DNA of 64,000 bases. Origin: Ascaphus truei. Taxonomy: Eukaryota; Chordata; Amphibia; Anura; Ascaphidae. Below the pieces are notes generated by a model that was given only the letters and a program-made list of their open reading frames with translations, was not told the DNA's origin and did not search any database. The position numbers and the translations under genes are program-made. The stretch lies in NCBI GenBank assembly GCA_036426205.1, contig CM071568.1, positions 43,080,723 to 43,144,722 on the forward strand, written 5' to 3'. Positions 42,916 through 50,975 of this stretch are shown here, piece by piece. How positions within the stretch are numbered: the stretch's first letter is position 1; each line of letters begins with the position of its first letter.

Positions 42916-44191
42916 ATGGAATGCCTCACAGAAATCTTCAATGCATGCATGCGGCTCCAGCACTTTCCTCAATCCTGGAAGGAAGCCAAGGTCATTGTAT
43001 TTCCAAAGCCTGGAAAACCACTGAGGGATCCTGCAAACTACCGTCCGATAAGCCTGCTCTCTGGACTGTCGAAACTCCTGGAGAAAGTTATTCTTGCGCG
43101 CCTCCGCCACTTTGCCCCTGGTAAAAACATTCTAATAAAGGAGCAATTTGGTTTCCGGAAGGACCACTCAACCAACCATCAGCTGCTGCGAGTCGTTGAC
43201 ATAATAAGCCATGGATTCAACATCCACAAATCAACTGGAGTTGTCTTCTTGGACGTGGCCAAAGCGTTTGACAGAGTTTGGCATGAAGGACTACTGCACA
43301 AAATGATCAACCTGAAATTCCCAAACTACCTGATTAAGCTGACTGCAAGCTACTTGCGGGAGCGCACATTCCACGTGGCTGTGCGTGGAGCTCTCAACAA
43401 CACGCCCCATCCGCGCAGGCGTGCCACAGGGATCAGTCCTGGGACCTTTCCTGTTCAACCTCTTCATGAATGACATCCCCACAGACCTCCACAAGACTCA
43501 ACTGGCACTCTACGCAGACGATGTGGCAGTCATCTCCCAGTCCTTCAGAGAGAAAGAAGTAGCTAAGAACATCCAGAAAGCACTAGACATGCTATCAACA
43601 TGGTACAGCGACTGGCAAGTAGGACTGAACTCCAGCAAGACTACAGCTACACTGTTTACCAAAAAGAGGATCAAGGCACACCCGCCAATCACCCTCAACG
43701 GAGAGGCTGTCAAATGGGAGCCAAACAGCTCTTACCTAGGGGTAATCCTAGATAGCAAGCTAAGCTGGAGAAACCACATTGAGAAGATTCAACAGAAGGC
43801 AACAACCAAGCTGGCAGCACTGTACCCCCTGCTGAAGACAAGGACCATGCCCATCAAGAGCAAAGTCAATGTGATCAAGGCGATCATTAGACCCACAATG
43901 ACATACGCCTCCCCGGTGTGGAGTGGTTGCCACCAACAGCAAAGATCATCTCTCCAAAAATTACAGAACAAGGCGCTGCGGATTGCGTCCAACGCTCCAC
44001 TTCCTACAAGAATAGCAGACCTTCATAGGGAACTGGGCATCGAGATGTTAGATGAACATCTAAAGAAGCTCAACAAGAAATTCTACAAGGAACTGGACCA
44101 GAACTCAAACCCGCTGATCAAGAAGCTTGCTGCGATCTCTGCAAACCCATTTGACCGCTACCCACGACCCATCACAGCGCTGACCCTGTGA
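42916..44191 (+). pseudogene. jockey-like reverse transcriptase, one frameshift
   Basis: Frame 1 (42916 to about 43410): PKPGKPLRDPANYRPISLLS, then EQFGFRKDHSTNHQLLRVV and VVFLDVAKAFDRVWHEGL (palm motif A Asp). A one-base shift near 43400, then frame 2 (to the stop at 44191): AGVPQGSVLGPFLFN, the catalytic YADD in LALYADDVAVI, the KTTATLFTKK segment, YLGVILDSKLSWRNHI and the thumb region with YASPVW. By eye these blocks resemble the jockey clade more than the L2 or CR1 copies in this window. The endonuclease domain and ORF1 are missing through 5' truncation. Confidence 0.85.
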
Positions 44192-44307
44192 AACCAACTC
44201 AACTGTGGCAAGTAACACAGATCAAGAAGCTTCCTAAAGAGTGCGACAATACACTCAACAAGAGAACTTGGAGTAATGAGGCTCAAGCCTCGGTATCCAA
44301 TATCACC

Positions 44308-44330
44308 ACTGACAGATTTAATCTGTCAGT
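44308..44330 (+). other. perfect hairpin near the LINE 3' end
   Basis: ACTGACAGATT (44308-44318) pairs exactly with AATCTGTCAGT (44320-44330) around one T. It lies 18 bases before the inferred LINE end, where LINEs carry a 3' element recognised by their reverse transcriptase. Confidence 0.8.
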
Positions 44331-44348
44331 CAGAACAGAACGGTCAGT

Positions 44349-44548
44349 ACCTGTCCCTATAACCTCCTCCTCCTTATTTACCTGTCCCTATTACCTCCCT
44401 CGCCCGTATTTACCTGTCCCTATAACCTCCCTCTCCCTTTTTTTATACGGTTCTATAAGCTTCTACCTTTCCCTTATTTAGCAGGCTCTATAACCTCCCT
44501 TTCCCTTATTTATCCGGCTCTATAACCTCCTCCCTTTCCCTTATTTAG
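44349..44548 (+). repeat. minisatellite, right block
   Basis: Same unit as 42722-42915 (ACCTGTCCCTATAACCTCC plus TTATTT), with later units drifting to GGCTCTATAACCTCC. Confidence 0.9.
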
Positions 44549-44682
44549 CCAGTAATGATTGTCTCCAACATTATCAAGACTCAGACTGTGCTGGTTAGGT
44601 TAAAGGCTGAACAAATCCCTTATATACCGTACCGGGCTGCCTGTTAAGTTAGACTGAACAAGATATATATACAGTATACACA

Positions 44683-44880
44683 GTGTGCGTGTGTGCGTGT
44701 GTGTGTGCGTGTGTGCGTGTGTGCGTGCGTGTGTGCGTGTGTGCGTGTGCCAGGTGGAGGTCCAGTAAAGGAGAGACAGCACACAGATGTTTAAAGTTCA
44801 AGAAGTGTATTAGACATACAGGGCACCGCAACATGTGTGTGCTGTCTCTCCTTCACTGGACCTCTACCTGGTAATTATAT

Positions 44881-44943
<63 letters not shown>
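44683..44943. repeat. two GT/GC microsatellite blocks around a short spacer
   Basis: 44683-44750 is a GTGTGC-type run; 44881-44943 is a pure (GT)n run of about 31 units, then GATA units. The spacer contains GGAGAGACAGCACACA at about 44769 and its complement TGTGCTGTCTCTCC at about 44838, an inverted pair around 60 bp apart. Confidence 0.9.
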
Positions 44944-44947
<4 letters not shown>

Positions 44948-44979
44948 GATAGATAGATAAGATACGATACGATAAGGGG

Positions 44980-45079
44980 CAGCACGCAGGTAAGTAAATC
45001 ATGAATTTTCATGACCGAAACGTCGTTTTTTGTCTTCTATCAAATATAGAAAATTCATGATTTACTTACCTGCGTGCTG
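44980..45079. repeat. 31-bp perfect inverted repeat around a hammerhead-like half motif
   Basis: The arms 44980-45010 and 45049-45079 are exact complements (starting CAGCACGCAGGTAAGTAAAT). The 38-base loop begins ATGACCGAAACGTCG: a GAAA box followed by CGTC, resembling the 3' half of a hammerhead, without a CUGANGA box. The right arm is the first unit of the tandem array. Confidence 0.8.
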
Positions 45080-45190
45080 TCCCTTGATGAGTTACTTACC
45101 TGCGTGCTGTCCCTTGATGAGTTACTTACCTGCGTGCTGTCCCTTGATGAGTTACTTACCTGCGTGCTGTCCCTTGATGAGTTACTTACT
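45061..45190 (+). repeat. exact 30-bp tandem array, 4.3 copies
   Basis: Four units of 30 bp (TTACTTACCTGCGTGCTGTC plus CCTTGATGAG) that are virtually identical, followed by a partial fifth (GTTACTTACT). On the minus strand every unit contains CAGGTAAGTAA. A repeated 10-residue peptide frame results but has no gene context. Confidence 0.92.
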
Positions 45191-46048
45191 TCCGGCCACC
45201 GAGATCCTACCCGCCACAGGAGTCTCCCGTGACACTGTCTCTCACTATGGATCTGGATATCTTATTTACCCTATATATCTTAACTGCCCTATACCTACAC
45301 CAAAATAACCTATACTGCTTTCTTCCAGATCTTACTCTCAAGCTTCACACGGGAGACATCGGAATCCCCCCTAACCCAGAAGACAGCCCAGAAGACAGGT
45401 AGGAAACACCTCCCCTCCAACATATAACATTGCTGGAATGAGGGTACCTGGACATTGAGGGACTGCGGATCAGGTAAGATCCCAGGCGGGATTGCTGCTT
45501 TAGATATTGTGAAGCGGGGGCATCCTGGCACTGGTTAAAGGGTTAAGGAAACTAGTCATTCATATCTGGCTTTTTTTTCCCTTCTAGATCCGACATTTAT
45601 ATACACACACGCACACACACGTAATTATGTAACAAGGACTAATTGTAGTAAAGTATAAATGTAATGCAATAAATAAACTTATGTCAAAAACAAATGTTGT
45701 TATTAGTTCTTACTAGGAATTTTCACAAAAAAATTAAGTGGGGCGGGGTTATGGGCGGAGCTAGGTGGCGAGTAGATTTTTTGGTTCGGCGAGTAGATTT
45801 TTGGGTGATTTGTCAATCACTGTATAAATTAATTACTATATTATGTTAACATATGAACATTTTTTCCAGTTTCCTAGAATAAGGTTGTGTAAACTTAACC
45901 AATACAAGACAAATTAAATTAAAAGTAATCTAGTGTTCTGATCACAAACAAATCCAGAGAGAGTGTGACGCACAGCCAAAGAGAGTGGGTCCACAATTTA
46001 ATAAAAATGTGATCTTTTATTCGTCCATATGAAGAAATAGAGGTGAAA

Positions 46049-46090
46049 ACCTACTACATGTTTCGTGCCCCAGCACTTTTTCAAGGAGTA
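46049..46090 (-). ncRNA. hammerhead ribozyme-like motif E (minus strand)
   Basis: Minus strand from 46088: CTCC (46088-46085), degenerate box TTGAAAA (46084-46078; CUGANGA expected), unpaired A (46077), stem II GTGC/GCAC with loop TGGG (46076-46065), GAAA intact (46064-46061), then C, loop AT and GTA (ending 46055). The stem I partner GTAG (46054-46051) gives three pairs out of four with CTCC; the right unit has the perfect partner GGAG. The first box has two changes, so activity is unlikely. Confidence 0.6.
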
Positions 46091-46114
46091 CTCCTTGAAA
46101 AAGTGCTGGGGCAC
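46065..46114. repeat. 50-bp perfect palindrome without spacer
   Basis: 25 bp (GTGCCCCAGCACTTTTTCAA then GGAGT) followed directly by its exact reverse complement. It is the junction of the two head-to-head hammerhead units: each arm is one stem I strand, the first core box and stem II. Confidence 0.93.
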
Positions 46115-46662
46115 TGTAAGAGGACATGTGCAGAGGTATGTAATGGAGACTGTTTTAAGGTGAAATCAAATAAGGCTTTTATTGCGCCTGTTTCTTTAAC
46201 ACAAGAAAATCATCCAAATGTATGCAAATAAGGGGTCAAACAAAGCTTCTGTTCCACTTCGGAGTATTTCTAGTTAAACCTATGCAGTCAACAACTCCCT
46301 TTAGATTAGCATGTCTCCCAGCCCCAATCATATATCTTGATATGTGCAGATATGAAAAAGTCTTAGAAAGGAAAGTCTTATCTGCCTCTTGTAGGGGAAG
46401 ACTTCTTCGTTCTCCAGGTTTGGAAGTACTTTCCCCTGTGTCTTGCTGGCAGCGTGCAGTCTCTTCTGGCAGGCTCAAGACGTCTGTCTCCTTGTTCAGC
46501 TCACAGGTGTGCTAAGGAGTCTCACTTCCTGTCTCAGAGGCAGGCTTTTTCTAACACCTCTAATCAGCCAGGTGCTGGTCAATTAACCAGCACACTGCTG
46601 GATTAGAGGCAAGTTTTCTGAACAGGGTAAGTCCCCTGTTACAGGCATGAAACATGTAGGAG
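46091..46662 (+). ncRNA. hammerhead ribozyme-like motif F, split inside stem II by an LTR
   Basis: Plus strand: CTCC (46091-46094), TTGAAAA (46095-46101), unpaired A (46102), GTGC loop TGGG GCAC (46103-46114), then the solo LTR, the duplicated GGCAT (46644-46648), GAAA (46649-46652), C, loop AT, GTA (46656-46658) and GGAG (46659-46662), which pairs perfectly with CTCC. Removing the insertion in thought restores the same layout as motif E. Inactive in its present state. Confidence 0.65.
46115..46643 (+). mobile_element. solo LTR inserted in hammerhead motif F
   Basis: Starts TGTAAGAGGACATG and ends CCCCTGTTACA; TGTAA/TTACA are inverted ends. GGCAC (46110-46114) and GGCAT (46644-46648) form a 5-bp target-site duplication with one mismatch. 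About 529 bp. AAATAAGG near 46168 and GCAAATAAGG near 46224 lie in its first half. Confidence 0.78.
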
Positions 46663-46775
46663 GTTTTCACCTCTATTTCTTCATATGGACGAATAAAAGA
46701 TCACATTTGTATTACATTGTGGACCCACTCTCTTTGGCTGTGCGTTACACTCTCTCTGGATTTGTTTGTGGATGT

Positions 46776-47319
46776 CTCAACAGTGACAGCACGCCTGAGC
46801 ATGGACATAGGACGGGGGCACTCCTGATATGTGAGAAACAGTCTATATACTACTATTATTGTGCACGTGGTTCAGCTAGATCCAGGGATCATCCTAATGA
46901 GGGGTTTTGTAGTGGGTTTATTCCCGTTACCTTGCCCCTTCAAGGATTATTGGTCCCCATGAAGATGGCAGACCACTGAAGAATGGTGTCTGGTTTATTC
47001 TCTAAGCCCCCGTACCAGTGCTGTGGACTTATATAGAAAATGCTTATATGTTAGATCCGACACTAGAGCGCTTGCATCACTGAACATTCTCTGCATATAG
47101 TGTTCTGATCACAAATAGAAAATATTTTATGTTAAAGATATATGTTTTTAAAGTATTTTAGGATTGTATACAAAGATCTGTGTTTTTTTAATCTGATGTA
47201 CTCATTATAAATGACTAGGAATAGAATGAGCAGTTATTACTGTGATTGTTATAACCTGTCACCATTTATTGGCTGCCAATTATCCTTGCAATAGACTCCC
47301 GATGAATCTGTGTGTATCA
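46776..47319. other. unassigned, no gene seen
   Basis: Sequence between the hammerhead unit and the next LTR-like region. Short frames only. Confidence 0.35.
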
Positions 47320-47830
47320 GGATCACCCCTGACTACTATTCTACCCAATGGGCTGGCAGTAAACCCTGGTACAATCAGGTTGCCAGTAGTTGGTATGGGG
47401 TTTTCCCCCTCACCTTTGGTACTGCACTTGAGTGACAGCAGGGGGTGGTACATTCTGTTGTAGCTGGGACAACGGGGTGCCCGCCTTCTGGCTGTACTTA
47501 AGGGCAGGACCGCCCAAAAGTTGGGGAGTTGTTCCTTCCCCTCCGAGGAAGGCAGGTCACACAACTGGGAGCCTGAGATTGGGGCCTTCCCATGTGATCT
47601 TCCTTCTAGGGAAGAGTGAGTGTGGAGCATACATCTGCTTCTGCTAGGGAGGTGGGGAAGATCTAGGACAGCTGTGGGTGCGCTTGGCCTTCCCATGTGA
47701 TCTTCCCTCTAGGGTAGAGTGAGTGTGGAGCATACATCTGCTTCTGCTAGGGAGGTGGGGTAGAGCTTGGACAGCTGTGGGTGCTGGATACATGCCGTAA
47801 ACGGCGGTACCGAGAAGGGGGCTGCCATTT
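47320..47830 (+). repeat. LTR-like sequence with a 106-bp internal tandem duplication
   Basis: 47330-47430 has the LTR-family landmarks (GGTACAATCAGG, GGGGTTTTCCCCCTCACC, TTGAGTGACAGCAGGGGG). The block GGCCTTCCCATGTGATCTTC... occurs twice in tandem (about 47581-47686 and 47687-47790), differing by a few bases. Boundaries of the LTR are not clear. Confidence 0.5.
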
Positions 47831-47831
47831 T

Positions 47832-47939
47832 TGCGCATGCGCAGAACGGGCCGGCCCAGGGTCGTGCATGCGCAGAATGGGGTTTTTTACCGATGTTGCG
47901 CATGCGTAGAACGGCGCATTGCCGGTCTGCACATGCGCA
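47832..47939 (+). promoter_or_regulatory. four NRF1-like sites at about 32-bp spacing
   Basis: TGCGCATGCGCA (47832), GTGCATGCGCA (47864), TGCGCATGCGTA (47897) and TGCACATGCGCA (47928). These match or nearly match the palindromic consensus GCGCATGCGC of the vertebrate transcription factor NRF1. The spacing of 32, 33 and 31 suggests decayed tandem units. Binding is inferred from sequence only. Confidence 0.55.
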
Positions 47940-48172
47940 CATAACGAAAATCGCCGGTTCCGCTTTCCGGCGTTTTGCGCTTTGCGGCGGGTTCTTAGAA
48001 CGGAACCAGCCGCATGACTGGGGCCGTGCTGTATATGTGCATTTTTATAATGTACTAAATGTGAGTACATTGAGCATACAGCAGAGACTGCGACTATTCT
48101 AACACAAACCAGTGGCAATCGCTAAAAAGACCCAGGTAGACCCAGGTAGACCAAGGTACATGCTGGATACAT

Positions 48173-48380
48173 GCCTTAAACTAGACCCAGCATTTCTGCA
48201 TTGATTAATGGCCCATCAGATTAACAGCGGGGGTCCCCGACAGTCCCATTCAAACTGAATGGGACTGCCAGGGACCCATGCTGTGTTAATCCTATGGGTC
48301 ATTAGTCAATGCAGAAATGCCTTAAACTAGCCAGGTTACACCCAGCACATACCCAGAATGTAACCGGGCTAGTTTAAGGC
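48173..48380. mobile_element. foldback MITE
   Basis: The outer ends GCCTTAAACTAG and CTAGTTTAAGGC are inverted; inner arms 48190-48252 and 48256-48320 pair over about 60 bp with mismatches (GCATTTCTGCATTGA / TCAATGCAGAAATGC). Its core (TTAATGGCCCATCAGATTAA) is related to that of the foldback at 16993. Copy 2 of it lies at about 54340-54560. Confidence 0.75.
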
Positions 48381-49111
48381 AAGCTTTAGAATACTCGTGG
48401 TCTCGTCTGTATGTATTTTTAATTTTTTTTAAAAGATATATGTTTGAACTGCACCATGATCTCCTCTATCTATTTACCGTGAGCTACATTCCCACTAAGA
48501 GAATATCAACACAAGAAGAAAATGAATTGCAACAGTTTTGGATAGGCTTTCTTGAAACTTACACATGGTAAGTAGGACATCTATAAGAGCCAATATTCTT
48601 CAGAGTCACTTTTATAAACTTTTGTGTATTAACATATATTTTCTTTTTTTTCTAGGTTGATCTTTGTTCGTGCTCCCTCTGGACTTTGTGGAGATTATTC
48701 CCAATGCTGTCCATGCTAACTAGAGGTGTCTTTGTGACTGTGTCTATTTAAAACTCCATGGATAACCCCGACTTGTTTGCATGATAGAAATTTTCATGGA
48801 CAAGTTTTCTGATACGGCTTTACCTTGGTATGTCTCTCTATTACTGTAGAAACCTTTGTTCTATTGAAAGATTGGTCGTTTCCTCTTCTCTGCAGTGTTT
48901 ATATTGCCGTGGGAACGTTCTCATTCAGTCGGGTACTTACCACGGACATTATAGATATGAGACAATTGCCATGGGAAAAAATGAGCCCTGCATTTTAGGT
49001 GGCTAAAGTGTTTAATGTGTATTTCTGTGCGGTCTGGATATATTCTTTCATGTGATGGTATATGCTACTCATGTATAACTCTAATTTAATTAATTTTATC
49101 AGCACAACAGT
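48381..49111. other. unassigned, no gene seen
   Basis: AT-rich, no recognisable family; repeated in copy 2 at about 54570-55310. Confidence 0.35.
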
Positions 49112-50440
49112 GTGACAGGGCCTTAACCTCCATCTAAAAGGGCTTCAATAGAAAGTCTATATTGGTCTGAGGAGTCCAGCAGGGAGCTGGTTAAGGCCTT
49201 GGACATGGTCAAAAAGACCGTGCTGAGCCGCGCTGAGTGGAAACATTATCCCTATCAGCGCGGCTTTAGACGGCGTTTCCGCATGCTTCCGCAGGCGTGC
49301 AGAGGCGTGTGGAAATGCAGGAGACAGGCAAGTTTACATTTTGCCGCTGAGGGAAGTGCAGGGCCGGTCACGTGACTGCCAGAAGCCAATGGCAGTCCGT
49401 GACGTCGGTGCCGTGGTGCCATAGCCCTCCTCCCGCTCGGCTCCCACCCGGCACACAAGCGCACTCGCTGACGCTCGTGCAGGGGCATGAAAAATCTCCT
49501 GCTTGAGCATGAGCGTCAGCGCTGCCCAGCGCTCTTCATATCACCATGTGCCAGGCCTAAAGCTGCAGTTCACGCTGCACACTGAGAAGTGGTTAGCTAA
49601 GTTGCAGATTGATCCGTTCGCCTGTAATCGATCGCTTGCTCAAGGTTATTTCATTCACTTCTTGCACAGCATTGTGGACAATGTAGTCCAGCAATATCAT
49701 TGTGGCTGGGCAATTACTAGATACAATTGGTGCACTGCTGGAGAGAGAGCAGGGCTCGAGCCCTCCTCTATCAGAAGGGGAAGAGGCTGTGACTTTGGAA
49801 ATGGTTTCTATAGAAAAAAAAATGCTTTTTTTTTTTTTAAATGCTACAAGTATTTTCTCATAGTACAGAACTGATTTATTAAACAAAACAAAAAACATAT
49901 AGGATATTGCTGCTGCTTTAATTGCAGCTAGAGACAATTAACCAGTCTCCACATGGCTCATCAGACAGGTAGAAAAGCCTCCTCTGTGAACTGCACAAAT
50001 TCTATTGAGAACAGATGAAAAGTGTTTTGCCAGTAAGAGACTCACAGGAACAGTTGTCTTGAGCACACAAGGACTGTGCGCCTGCAAGACACCCAGAAAC
50101 CTGAGACTCTGCATCCAGGGTGCAGTGGACCCTGGAATCCGCCAGAGGGTGGCCCCCAAGTGACACAACCCACAGACTGACACAAAAAGCCCCCTGCTTA
50201 TAGGCACCTCTTTGGACTTCGGTTCATAGGCAAGAGGTCTATCCTCCGGGGCCTGCAGATAGGGATTGGGAAAGTGAGTTAGCGCTTACAAAAAGCTAGG
50301 ATGTTTGTTTATTTTGTGGCATTCTTAAATATGTATGGTTTTAAGCTACAGGCTGAATACAGGCTGCGGTTTATTTTCCCCAAATCTGTCTGCCTGGTTG
50401 TACCTCTGCACATGTCTGCAACAAACAGTCACTGACTTGC
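49112..50440 (+). repeat. LTR-like TGTGACAGGG repeat, interrupted by a MITE
   Basis: Starts GTGTGACAGGGCC; same blocks as the repeat at 31788 (CTCATCAGACAGGTAGAAAA, GACACAACCCACAGACTGAC, GGTTGTACCTCTGCACATGT). Interrupted by a MITE at 49195-49557 and by about 340 bp of unassigned sequence after it. Confidence 0.5.
49195..49557. mobile_element. MITE with GGCCTTGGACATGG-type ends
   Basis: The left end GGCCTTGGACATGG and the right end CCATGTGCCAGGCC (its near complement, 11 of 14) are flanked by TTAA and TAAA. A TTAA-type target would suit piggyBac or Kolobok families. The interior is GC-rich with no transposase. Confidence 0.6.
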
Positions 50441-50680
50441 TTTTTGTATCTCAACACCTACACACAGCCTGATTTATCTATGTGGGCTAATATGGATGTG
50501 ATTCAATTCGCCCTAAACGCCATACCTGCAGTTTGTTTACACGTGTTCAAGTGCTATGAACCATAAACACTGCACTGCTGTGGTATCTATACAAAATGTC
50601 ATGGGCACTATGGTCTTTATTGATATATAACTACATAACACCTTAGCACTGCACTGTTGTGGGAGCTTTGGCTCCGTAAG

Positions 50681-50975
50681 GCTGTGCCTATAGTGCCGTC
50701 GATGGCGGCGGCGACACGACGGGTGACGTCACCCGTTGCCGTCGCCAGCGGCAAAAGTTGTTTCGCCGGGCGGCGTGGGATTCCGGCAATTTGATTTTTT
50801 CAAGAGCCGTCACGTGACGCGACGGCCCTTGAAAAATCAAATTTTGCCGGCTTCAGGTTTTCGTGACGGCGACCGTCGCTCTAACGCTTGTCGCCGTCGC
50901 ATGCACTATAAGCGCACGCGGCGGCAATGTATTTGTTTTCGGGCAACGTCGCGTCGCCGGCACTATAAGCGCGGC
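50681..50975. mobile_element. CpG-rich MITE with internal palindromes
   Basis: Ends GCTGTGCCTATAGTGCCG and CGGCACTATAAGCGCGGC are inverted; flanks GTAAG/ATAAG suggest a TAA or TAAG duplication. Inside are an 18-bp perfect palindrome (50719-50736) holding TGACGTCA, a CRE consensus, and a CAATTTGATTTTTTCAAG / CTTGAAAAATCAAATTTTG inverted pair (about 50788 and 50828). The second copy lies at about 56870-57160. Confidence 0.7.

Larger units (their letters stand above)
42916..44348 (+). mobile_element. 5'-truncated jockey-like non-LTR retrotransposon
   Basis: A 1.4 kb insertion within the minisatellite. The two sides share ACCTGTCCC (42907-42915, 44349-44357), which may be a target-site duplication but also occurs in every minisatellite unit. 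It contains most of a reverse transcriptase domain, then about 40 bp ending at a perfect small hairpin and no poly(A). Only one frameshift disrupts 1.27 kb of coding sequence, so the insertion is young compared with every other LINE here. Confidence 0.8.
41943..45822. mobile_element. 3.9 kb CAGTG-type terminal-inverted-repeat element
   Basis: The left end CAGTGTTCGACAAAC and right end TTTGTCAATCACTG are inverted and match the ends of the 156-bp MITE at 23627; TA precedes and follows. The right subterminal part repeats GCGAGTAGATTTTT, as in the MITE. The interior is not a transposase: it is a chain of minisatellites, microsatellites and an inserted LINE. The pairing of these two ends as one element is inferred; they could belong to two separate insertions. 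Confidence 0.55.
45943..46775. mobile_element. two hammerhead-bearing repeat units fused head to head
   Basis: The left unit (46089 down to about 45943, minus strand) and the right unit (46090-46114 plus 46644-46775, plus strand) are reverse complements: hammerhead motif, CACCTCTATTTCTTCATATG, GACGAATAAAAGATCACATT, then GTGGACCCACTCTCTTTGGC and CTCTCTGGATTTGTTTGTG. A solo LTR (46115-46643) splits the right unit. In each unit AATAAA lies 34 nt after the ribozyme cleavage triplet. The inverted arrangement recalls the inverted LTR forms of Penelope-like elements, but no Penelope RT is present. Confidence 0.7.

Noticed and set aside
45061..45190. CRISPR-like direct repeats
   Set aside because: Units are contiguous with no spacers, and the setting is vertebrate repeat DNA.
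45030..45308. Open frame with a repeated 10-residue peptide
   Set aside because: Produced by the 30-bp tandem array, whose unit is a multiple of three. No promoter, start context or homologue seen.
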